Assembly (NCBI GenBank): GCA_032718475.1
Contig: JAUCBJ010000226.1
Coordinates: 1-31,753, forward strand
Direction of reading: 5' to 3'
Source: Nemertoderma westbladi
Taxonomy: Eukaryota > Xenacoelomorpha > Nemertodermatida > Nemertodermatidae
Length of the DNA stretch: 31,753 nucleotides
How positions within the stretch are numbered: position 1 is the stretch's first letter; each line of letters opens with the position of its first letter. This document shows positions 19,998 to 30,072 of the stretch, piece after piece. The position numbers were made by a program, and so were the translations under genes. The notes under the pieces are model-generated. The model was not told the DNA's origin, ran no database searches, and saw only the letters and a program-made list of their open reading frames with translations.

Positions 19998-20005
19998 ACT
20001 CCACC

Positions 20006-21640
20006 CCATTCCGCAGTTACAATATTGAACGAAGTTTCACAAATTTACGCTCGCATCACTCGTGTTTGCTAAACATTTATTTTCAGAGCATGATGGTTAA
20101 CACAGTACTGGTTAGGTGAATTCTAATTCAAAAATCATCATTGCGGCAAATAGGCTGAGACAGTTAATGTAAACCTTGTTTTGGTAATAAGTGGAGCTTA
20201 ATGACTGGATGATAACTGATTTTAAAAAAATTGTATTCATCAAGAAACACTTGCAAATACTTTTCCTGGAATTGCTAAATATAAATACGAATATTCGATA
20301 CAGAAACTCATGTCCAATATCTTCCCTCCTTCAAGTCTATCATTCAAATATCCATAAATGAGTTAATGTTATGCAAGATCCTTCTTCACTTTGGCTAATA
20401 ATTTAAATCACTTATGTCACTATACGTATTTCACCCTCCCATGGCTAGAACGGTTGGTTTCCCTAACCAAGACGCATTTTATTTATTTTTTAATGTAATT
20501 TGGTTTGTTTTAATTTACGCAAAAAATTTTAATTAATGATGCTGAATTATATGAAATTGTAAAAACTTGGGAGATTATATTCAATTATTTAGGCGATTCT
20601 TAAATATTTCGGTCTCATGATTCACCTTTCCATTTATTAATTTACCGTAATTTTAATGTAATGTATGAGCTATTCAACTATACTTTTGACCTTCTACATC
20701 CATCTTATAGTCGAGAGCATTTTCCATTAGTTATTTCATAATGTGATATAAACCGACTTTAACTTAACAATAACTTTTACAATTCACTTTTATGTAACAA
20801 TATACAAGATTTCCTTTGGCTTGCCAATTAAGAAATCGACCACTGTGAGAATTATACAAAGTTTGCAGCTGCAGCTAAATCTTTTGTAACCAGCAATGTT
20901 CCTCAAATTAAGCAGATAAAAAGAGTTATTTATAATTAATAGAACTGGCAGCAGAATTAGACAATGTCAGGGGTCACTAGCAAAGTTCAGAAAAAGTACC
21001 GGTGCAAATAAAAGCATGGAAGTAAAGTCTCTTAGCAAAACAGTACAAAAGCAGCAAATCAATCAAATTGAACTAATAAAGTGACACTTAATACTGAAAG
21101 TGGAAACAAGAAATCCACAGATGGATGAATGTTGTGCTGTCATTCAACTTAAACAGGGGTGAAAATCCCAGCGATCTATGCAAACTATGAAATTTATCAA
21201 CTAATCAATTCGAAGAATGAGAATGGGATGCTCAGTTTGGAGCTTCGATAATAAAAATAATGATTGCCAGACAATCTCCCTGCTGAACAGGTGTTTGACA
21301 CCTACGATATCTACACAACCATTACTAGTTTAGATCCTACACCCTAGTGTAGACTTTCTTGACTTCTAATCGGGAGATTATGCATGGACAGGGCAGGATA
21401 CTTTTGGTAAATTGGATCAAAGGTTAGTTGGATAATAGGGACTGGAATGGTTTAATGTAGAAGATCAAGAAATAAGAAATAAGCTAAAACGCATGTGATA
21501 TTAGTATGTGCGTATGGCAAAAGTAACCCTTTAAAAGGGTTACATTATAATTACGGACAATTTCCGTAGCTAATTTCAGTGTGGAAAAAGTAACCCACAG
21601 ACAAAGGAAATAGAAAATTTTTCAAACTAAAGTAGGATAT
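20006..21640. other. AT-rich DNA without a recognised gene
   Basis: No coding evidence. A near-perfect 21-bp palindrome lies at 21523-21543 (GTAACCCTTT, A, AAAGGGTTAC), and its AAAGTAACCC arm recurs near 21586. Confidence 0.55.
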
Positions 21641-21672
21641 AAAAAAAGGTTTCAAATTAAAGTCAGGACAAT

Positions 21673-21820
21673 TAAACTTGGGACATTCTCATGGGCGTTC
21701 CGGCTCCAAGTACCACCACTCGCCGTATTCGCTCCTCCTTGCCGTTGTTCCAGGTATCCCCACTCGCCATATTCACTCCTCCTGGTCGTTGTCCCGGGTA
21801 CTATCCGTTCGCCGTATAAA
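21673..21820. repeat. 44-45-bp minisatellite, about three units
   Basis: CACTCGCCGTATTC-type words recur at 21717, 21761 and, degenerate, at 21806. They are separated by CTCCTCCTTGCCGTTGTTCC-like sequence. Both strands show short open frames that merely read the repeat. Confidence 0.75.
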
Positions 21821-21822
21821 TA
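21815..21822 (+). promoter_or_regulatory. Possible TATA box
   Basis: TATAAATA directly follows the GC-richer minisatellite and precedes a CTGTACTGTACTACTG-like region. It could be a promoter, perhaps of an unrecognised element, but no ORF follows. Confidence 0.25.
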
Positions 21823-21900
21823 AGAGAGTATACAGTAGTGCTTGTACCGGTGACTGCTGTACTGTACTACTGTACTAATGTAGCCGTACCTGCCTAACAA

Positions 21901-24849
21901 TCTGCCTTATTTATTTTTACTTGCCTAATATACTGTAGTATTAGGTATATATATAGGTATATAGTAGAAGGAAGCATCCTTCAATTCTTCAATTCAAGAA
22001 ACTTCTAAAGACTTGCAGAGATATATATTTTGATATAACAGTGCTCAGGGAAAGTTGGCTACTCTCTCTCCTGTAGGGGAAAGACAGGCACCGGTCAGGA
22101 GATAAACTGTCGCCTGTGAGTTCAATTGTGTCAGTTATTCCACTGGCCCCTAGTGGCCGGACTCTACATTACTAATGTTCCATGGTGGGAGTTGATGTGC
22201 TTTTTTGTTGAGTCAGCTCTCGGGGTAAATAGATCCTCTTAGTAAGAGGGTCTATACAGCCACAAGTGGCACCTCCTTCAGCTGCGCGGAGCTGGCATGT
22301 TTTCTAGTTCAATGGCCCGGATGAATTGACCTGATCTGACCAAAGAAGGTTGAAGAATAACTGCTATGTAATTGTTGTAATTTCGACTGATACCCTTTTT
22401 TAAGGAAGTAAACGCTACGCCTACCCTTACACCTACACACGCCTACACTTTCACACACACATCCTTGTAGGCAGGTTAGTAAAGAAGCAGGTATAGAGGC
22501 GGGTTGAAAGGAACTAAAACAATAAAAGGGAGTTTTGAAACATAATTTAATTGAGAATCAAGAGGATTGAGGATCATCAGTCCGAATGTATTGCCGGCAT
22601 GGGGGTTGTTGCTGCACGTATGAACTTGGCCTTTTTAGATTACTTATTTTACTAATTTTAAGCTCAAAACACCATTTTTTATTGATAAAGTTGGTTGCGG
22701 TATAATATCGACTATTTCAGTTAAATTATGCTTTACTAAGTGTTTTGACGCCATCTAGTGCCATTATATACACATATCCTACCTATAATAATGCCCCATT
22801 GGCTGTGTTACTTTATTATGGTTAATCTGATATATAAGCTCGATTGGTTGAATGCTATACTCACTCAGTACATGATTATACTGCTGTGGAGATACATCTC
22901 CCATGCAAAGTTTTAACTGCCGGTCAGGTTTTTAATGACTGGCAATTATTATATGTCTAAGTCTAATAGTTTAATATTCGAACCTAAATTCATTGTTAAT
23001 AATTGAATTATATTTACCTGTTGTTATATTTGATATTCTGCTGGCAAACTAAATTTGTTGTTATTATTTGCTTAATATATCGCTGATATTACGGAATCAA
23101 GAAGGTTTTACACGCGCCACAACCAGGTGGGTCACTATAATTAAGTATCAGTGATAATCTGGACAATTGCATCAGATTTAGGTGTGCCGTCGTACCTCTA
23201 ACTTAACAAATAATTAATATATGGCGATATTTCAGACCATTATTGTAAGCAAAGCTCTTATTATTAACTATATCACGATTGCGAGTTGTCACAAATTGAT
23301 TACGGTAGCGATATCAATATAATTAGACCAGAGACTTGTCACAATACGTTTCCTCTAAAGGGAAACACAGTTGCCAGACTTGAGTCCTTACATAATTAAT
23401 TAGTCAGACATTTGCTTGTTATACTGTGTTGCCACACCCTCTCGGTACTGTATATCAGTAAAATATAATAGACGATCAAATACCGTATTAAATTAAGTGA
23501 AATATAGAGCAAATCAATACATGAAAGGGATAAAGGGTAAAATAAACAGATACAGTGAGCTGCCCTTCGTTGAAGGTATACTAGCGCCATTCCGTTCATT
23601 GTATCAGACCGGAAAGTTAGAGCTTATCTGCATGTGTTATCAGAACAATCAGCAAAGAGTCACAATATATGAAATTGAGATTGAAAGAACATATTTTTTA
23701 TCAAATGCGCTAACAGGGGTGTAGGAGTGTGTAAACGTTTGGGGGGTGTTGGGGCGTGTGAGGTTGTAGGCGTAAAGTTTACATACCTTTTTTAAAACAC
23801 TTGTAGCTAAAAATTTAAAGCAAAAGTAAATATTCTGGCTCACCCAGTAAGTGGTGGAGAGGTCAAATTATCTCTGTTTCAAATTTAATGGAATCTCTCA
23901 TTACGATTTGTAGAAAAGTGGGGGGGGGGGGGGGGGGGGGGGGGCGTCATGTCATGTCAGAGAATTGAGACACTATATTGTACTGATTCTGTGTGAATAC
24001 ATCGTGTATTAATCATGACAATAACACCCTGTTTAAAATGCATTACATTTCATGCCATTTGACTGTGCACAAAACACCATAACAGTATTGAGAAGCAATA
24101 TACCTTGAATTTTCCAGCTAAATACTACGGACCACACCCAAAATTAGTGAAAAAATAGTTCGTGGAAAATGTATGATTTGGTTGCATGATTATCAGAAAA
24201 ATATTTGGATCTTCCTCTCAAACTATTAATCTTGTTGTTAATCCGCATGAGTTTGAGATCTACAGTAAGCAGAAATAAAAAATAAAGAAAATTGAATAAT
24301 ATACAATTTGGTATAACCTATACCATTACAGTACAACTGAGTGGGCTGCTGGACGCTCTATGAATCGAAAAGCGCTTCTAAGGGACAAACAACTAATGCA
24401 GGGTTATTAGTTAATCAGAAAACACAGTACATTAAGTTGATTTTGTTGAGACGTTGACATGGTAATTTTAATATTTCAGTTTCAATATTATCGCCATAAT
24501 GTAAGTTTTAATGCAGAAATTTTCTGTTAATACCCGTCTGTCATCAATCCTCTGAGCGCTTTAGTTGGGGTGGTACAGATTAAGAGGGGGGGGAGGTACT
24601 TTCCCTTCTTCGTTGATTTATTGGCTGTTTGGTTAAATTTCATATACCGACTTTGTGATAGAATCGCTCAATTTTATTCTGAATCTCATAACTGATCCTC
24701 GTGCTGCGCGAAGGCCACACGAACGTGTAAGCAGAAATTTTTACTGATATGATTATTCATTAGACGCCGCATCCTTATAGGTAAGGCCACACTTTGTGTG
24801 TGATCTTTTTTACTCATTTTATATTAATTATCCTTAAACTTACATGAAC
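21901..24849. other. Anonymous region with structured GC-richer patch and poly-G tract
   Basis: No supported gene. The patch 22040-22370 is GC-richer and full of short inverted repeats, for example CCTCTTA (22235-22241) with TAAGAGG (22243-22249). It could be an unrecognised element. A 'tatataagc' near 22835 is promoter-like only. Confidence 0.45.
23920..23944. repeat. 25-nt poly-G tract
   Basis: An uninterrupted run of 25 G, likely to form G-quadruplex or slippage structures. Its length is uncertain in any assembly. Confidence 0.9.
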
Positions 24850-25203
24850 TATTGTATTAATGGCAGCACTAAACATCAGCTGGAGACAACACATGACAAT
24901 CGCCGAGCTTTGGGGTAATATACCACCACCTGTATCAACCATCCTCCATGAACGCAGATTAAGATTCAGTGACAATGGTGGATAAGTGAACCTGAGACCA
25001 CACCAGAAGTAATTTTCTGGCAGCCAACACAAGCAATGTGTAGCTGTGGACGACTGGCTATGACATACAATAGTCCAGCTTGAATGAAAGGGATACTGAA
25101 CTTGGGAAAAACGAAATTGCGACAAATATGGAGAATCGGGAAGCCTGGAAGGATCTCATTTCCTCTGTCCTAGCTCGCCCGATCTATAGTAGTAGTAGTA
25201 GTA
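24850..25203 (+). pseudogene. LINE 3' end with (TAG)n tail, 5'-truncated
   Basis: One frame reads LNISWRQHMTIAELWGNIPP, then STILHERRLRFS, the C-terminal end of CR1/L2-type LINE reverse transcriptase ORFs. After a frameshift it continues as SEPETTPEVIFWQP, matching the usual segment before a basic stretch. A second shift gives MENREAWKDLISSVLARPIY, again typical of that C-terminus. It ends in a TAG microsatellite at 25187-25203, as expected of a LINE tail. The 5' part of the element is absent. The clade cannot be fixed from this fragment. The longer minus-strand frame over the same bases is a shadow. Confidence 0.78.
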
Positions 25204-25499
25204 AGCCTACACATAATGTACTGTAAATCGTGTGTTATACAGTACTGTGTACAAACACTGTACAGTACAGTGTACATATAAACAATGTATATCGCTCAGA
25301 CCGAGAGATTTGGAGGGACTTTGTTTCGGGTGATGCCATGTCAAAACGATTATGTCTAATTTCATTAATGATTTACGCTTGAAACTTTACTTGAATTGAC
25401 TTCAGCTTACAATACCATGTAAATCTTTCTACAATTTCAGAGAATGTAACACTGGCGTTATCCATCAGTTTAATATTACCAGTAGTTTTTGAGGAATCA
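25204..25499. other. AT-rich spacer
   Basis: No gene recognised. Repeated TACAGTA/TACTGTA words at 25215-25275 form several overlapping inverted repeats. Confidence 0.4.
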
Positions 25500-25596
25500 A
25501 AATGCAATCCTGCCTTCGGGCTTACGTCCCGCCACACTAGTCCGCTTCGTGGACCTCCGCTGCGCTCCACTACAGCCCTTTGGCAGGATTGCATTT
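25500..25596. repeat. 97-bp GC-rich hairpin element
   Basis: AAATGCAATCCTGCC (25500-25514) is perfectly complementary to GGCAGGATTGCATTT (25582-25596). Inside, GGGCT pairs with AGCCC, and GTCC...GGAC (near 25541-25555) forms a further small stem. The interior is far richer in GC than its surroundings. It could be a tiny MITE or a structured RNA. A GGGCAGGATT repeat of the arm follows at 25600. Confidence 0.7.
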
Positions 25597-26004
25597 ATCG
25601 GGCAGGATTCCCCATTCCTCCCGACTTTTTGTGGGATTGTTTTAATCATTGCTCTGATCGCAGTAGTACAGTAGTATTGTAACTCTTCACTAAATTGTAT
25701 AACATAACGCGCTTTGTATCTGCCATGATATATCCTGTAGCTTGTCATGTGTTGTTGAGGACAGATTGTATGTTAAAAAATAGAAAATTTGAACATCAAA
25801 TAATTGCTTGCTAATAAATTATACAGCTTTATTAATAACTACACCATGACCCATAATATAGTGTCATTTTCTGATGACATGGACCCCCCCACAAATTTTT
25901 CTAGAAATCATTATCATATTGCTTGAAATTTGAAACACAACTAGTTCAACTCACCGTGGTTGTTACCATGAAGCCGGAATTTTCGATTTCGCCTTTAAAT
26001 TTTT
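25597..26004. other. AT-rich spacer
   Basis: No gene or element recognised. Confidence 0.4.
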
Positions 26005-26573
26005 TCTATAAGCGTTTTAAAAAAGTGTCTTTTGCGAAATCGCTCCATCCGTATCATTGCCATTCTTCACATTAGTCGTAATTTTTTCATATCAATAGAA
26101 AGCTTGCGTTGCAAGGATTCCAAATGTGTAACAATGTCTGAATTTCGTTGAGAAACAGCTCAGATATAGGCATTCAAAGATTGCAAGAATTGTTGTTCAC
26201 TGCAGGCCATTTATTTTATTTAATAAATACACAATATTCTGGAACAATTTGTTTATGTATGATTAGCTATGCAATATAGATATTTTTATAGGCATTCCGC
26301 TGTTGCCTACCAACTCATAAAATAAATAACACGTTATAGAATTTTGTGTATTTATTAAATAGAATAAATGGCCTGCAGCGAACAATAATTTTTGCAATCT
26401 TTGAATGCCTATATCTCAGCTGTTTCTCAACGAAATTCAGATATTGTTACGCATTTGGAATCCTTGCAACGCAAGCTTTCTTTTGATATGAAAAAATTAC
26501 GACTAATGTGAAGAATGACAATGATACGGATGGTGCGATTTCGCAAAAGATACTTTTTTAAAACGCTTATAGA
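26005..26573. mobile_element. Foldback MITE with about 235-bp arms
   Basis: The left arm (26005-26239) and right arm (26339-26573) are inverted copies around a 99-bp spacer. Outer ends are CTATAAGCGTTTT and its complement. The arms differ by scattered substitutions (roughly 5-7% by eye), so the structure is real. No ORF is present. The ends offer TA or TATA as possible target sites, but no clear duplication is seen. Confidence 0.85.
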
Positions 26574-28211
26574 TTGATATGATATGATGACGCTTTGATA
26601 TGATTTTATGGATGCTCATTTGAACATTTTAATCATGTACTATTTCGAATATTAGTGAAATTTTTTTACAGGTACCGGTGCTATACTTTTAAATCTAATT
26701 AGAGTTTATTGTTGTTATTGTAAAAGCTTTTGTGGGATAACTGATACGTTTGCCTTTGCTGGCCAGTTCCCCCCCAGTCGCTAGAATACTCTCAAAGGGA
26801 TTTATAACTAAAATAGTGCAAGCTACCAGCTTATTGGCTGATGTGCTGTACGGAGATATCTGGGCTCAGTTTAATCGGCCAACTAGCTTAGAGAGGTTGC
26901 CTTAGCCTTGCTGTTCGTGTCGGCCAATAGAATTTGCGTAGGCGTTGATTTCGACCTATCCCAGCGCTACTGAACTGAATTTCCTATCTCTATGCTCATC
27001 CTCTGTGTTGAACGGGGCTTCGTGGAATAAGGGTTTTTGGTATACTCGTATAGTGGTAGTAGTCATATGATTTTATATGATTCTGTTGTTATGTTCCCAT
27101 TTTTCGCCATAACACCGGCTTTTTGGGAAGAACTCTAGTAAAACTGCTTGAATTATCGAAAGTATAAACTGTTACCTACTCACTAACGCATCTTAACATA
27201 CTCACTTAATTTAACTGCATTAATCATATTGTTTGTACTGATATTTTACCGTCAGTTATTAATTGTACCTATTTGTTGATGGAAATATTGCTCTTTGGAT
27301 AATACGGATAAATCACCCAAATTTCCCAATTTTCTTGATACACTACAGGTTAGAGAGGCGGGCTATATATAACAATTGCGATTTATATTAATGTGGTGTG
27401 TATTGAATCTAATGTAATTTAGCAGACCCTACATGAGTCAATTACTGCTCTCTTTATGTGTGATCAAATATACTGACGGTCGGCAAAATAGTGTGCATGA
27501 TTGTGATTGGTAACAAAGTATTTCCTAAAGAATACGCTTTATACTTTAATCATAAGCAGTATCGTTGCGTTTAGTATAAGTCCTAGTTCTGTTTAAATAG
27601 ATAGAGCGCCACGTCCTAAAGGAACTGTTAATATTTCCCGAAAGCCAATAATATCTGTCAGAGATTAATTATTAACGATCTATCGAATAATACAGTAAGT
27701 TTACACTGCAACCTTACACTGCAATAATAAAATTTAAGCAGCCGAATTCAGCCTCCCGGGTGTAGATCCATCGGGTGAATGATCGCGCATGGGCTGACTT
27801 CGGGTAATGTTTTGTGTATTAGCATAAAATATTGTCGTATGCTAAAGTTGTTTTAATTAACTAAAAGACATATAAATTTTGGCAGGTTAAACTGCTAAAG
27901 GTCTTCAAAAGCGCGAACAGTAACAGTTTATAATCTTATTGCAGTAGGCAATAAGGTTGCAAAATACCGTAGTGACTGGTAAAACTGAACCGGTACTTCT
28001 GTAGGTCAGTAGGCCTAACTGTCATCACCGGTACCGGTACTGCTGTACAAGTACATTTAGTATTATTCGATTTTGATTATTGTATACTGGTAGGTCTTAG
28101 TACTTAATCAGGGACTGCAGCCCTGAATTTTTATTGAGATTTTACCTATTTCTGTCGGTTTTATTTCCTAGTAGGCTAATATTGAGCAGAAGGCGTGTGA
28201 CCCTGCTCAGA
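26574..28211. other. Anonymous DNA
   Basis: No supported gene. Around 26760-27010 the sequence is GC-richer with ATTGG/CCAAT words, promoter-like but without a downstream ORF. 'ggtaccggtac' words appear from about 28020. Confidence 0.4.
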
Positions 28212-28790
28212 TTGTTCAGATAATTGTAGGCTGAGCTGCTGTCTGACTGTTGTTGAGTTTGGAGAGATTACGGCGTGTGTAGAGTTTGTCTGATAAAGTG
28301 CCGTTAGTAAGTTGGGGCAGCCATATGCGGTAAGGTCAATCCCCTCTTAAAGAATAAGTCGTACTACCGTGTTAGAACGCATACTAACTAACAGTTTCAG
28401 AGTCTGCATATACTGTAGTTTATTTAGGCTTGATCGTAGTCTGCCAGTGTTTTAGCCTGTGTTTGTTTGTGTGGTCTGTTCAGGTACCGTAATAGTTATT
28501 ACTCAAATATTTGTAGGCTGGATTGTTGTCTAGCTATTTTTAGGTCTGAAGGGATTGCTGCGTGTGTAGAGTTGGTCTGATAAAGTGCCGTTAGTAAGTT
28601 GGGGCAGCCATAAGCTGTAAGGTCAATCCCCTCTTAAAGAGTAAGTCGTACTACCGTGTTAGAACGCATACTAACTAACAGTTTCAGAATCTGCACATAC
28701 TGTAGTTTGTTTAGGCTTGATAGTAGTTTGCCAGCGTTTGGTTTGTATTTGTTTGAGTATTCTGTACGGGTAGCGTAATATTTATTATTC
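28212..28790 (+). repeat. 287-bp tandem duplication
   Basis: Unit 1 (28212-28498) and unit 2 (28499-28790) align with period 287; for example 'tgataaagtgccgttagtaa' starts at 28291 and 28578. The central 110 bp is nearly identical and the edges are diverged. Each unit ends its conserved core with TACTAACTAACAGTTTCAG, which resembles a branch point plus 3' splice site. It may be part of a long leader or LTR for the ORF at 30073. Confidence 0.85.
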
Positions 28791-29719
28791 AGAGTTTATG
28801 CGATTATTCGCAACATTCATGTCCCCAAGTTTATTCCTACAGTAATTGTGCTTGTTATACATACCGTTATAGTTAAACTAACCCCGGTACTACATCAGGG
28901 CTGCTCGGCGTAGGTAAAGACTGGAGATTTTGTGCTTCGGTCACTCCAGCAGATGCCGTGGTTCTTTTAACTGTTCAAGTATATTTAACTACTGATTATT
29001 TGTTATACCGGTACTTGTACCTAATTTAGGGTTTAGTGTACAGTGCTTTCCGAAGTAATTAGTGTAGGCAGTATATTTGTGTTGTAAAGTGGTTGATAGG
29101 CACATTCGTTAGCTCTATTAGCTTCTGGGTAGGAACAATCCGTGATACATAACGTAGTACCTATAGCGATACGGTTATAGGTCGTCAGGCGGTGGTATTT
29201 TCCTATCTGGACAGTACAATATATTTACTACTTATTATTTCAAATACCGTAGTACCCTGTCCGTTGTAATAACCAGAAATTCTAACCCTTTGTTAGGCTG
29301 GTTTGTAGACTTCCTGTAAAATTACCCTAAAAATTTCGTACGTAATATTTTGTTGTGTTTAATTAGAGAATTAATCTCACCAGTATAGTAAGTAATTTGT
29401 AGTATTAAGTAACTTAGGTAAATTAGAATTATCAGTTTTAGTGTCAAATAAATAGCACTTCACTGAGAGCGCACAGCTTCTGTGTAGTGACTCCCCCAGA
29501 AATAATAACATTTATTTCAAATATTGACAAAAACCCATTTAAACGGGTATATATCTATTATAAATCAACTCAAACGATTTATAAATAGTAGGCCTGCCAT
29601 ACAACAACTAGGTCTCACTATCAGTTGGACTACTGCTTAAATAACGGTAATAAAGTAAGTTAAAGTAACTAAGTAACCCTAAAATATTCAGGAATTCAAT
29701 TATTCTAAAAATAATTGAC
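28791..29719. other. Non-coding leader-like region
   Basis: No ORF recognised. 'aataaatagcactt' near 29448 followed by an inverted repeat TCACT...AGTGA (about 29461-29490) could be a polyadenylation or LTR R-region signal, with weak support. Confidence 0.35.
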
Positions 29720-29990
29720 ATACCGGTGCTTACCATAGGCTTATTATATTTATTTCTATAAATTTGAGCTGAAATCATACCGGTACTCTGTAATTAATTC
29801 TAGTTCATAATTATACTTATATATACTATAAGTGTAAGCTGTATACCGGTATTCAAGATAGGCCTATTATATATTTATATATATCTGTGTTAAATTTATA
29901 TACCGGTACTCTGTGACAAACCTAGTTTACAATACTTATATATATTATAAGTGCATACCGGTATTCTAATATACTGCAATAAATTACCGG
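29720..29990. repeat. ATACCGGTA-bearing AT-rich tandem repeat
   Basis: Units start at 29720, 29843 and 29955 (periods 123 and 112). Each full unit has two ACCGGT palindromes separated by TATATATA-rich DNA and a CTTATATATA...TATAAG arm pair. The repeat ends less than 90 bp before the start codon of the long ORF. Confidence 0.75.
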
Positions 29991-30072
29991 TACTAGGCCA
30001 GTGGTCATACTGAATTACTAGACTTGCTTTAACTGTAACTATAGCAGTAAGCCTTCAACTGTATAGCTAAAC

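Noticed and set aside
21652-21900. Open frames on both strands over the minisatellite
   Set aside because: They exist because the 44-45-bp repeat lacks stops. No independent coding signal.
23396-23843. Several 60-75-codon frames
   Set aside because: Short, overlapping on both strands, with no recognisable motifs.
24814-25125. 103-codon minus-strand ORF
   Set aside because: It is antisense to a recognisable LINE C-terminus on the plus strand.
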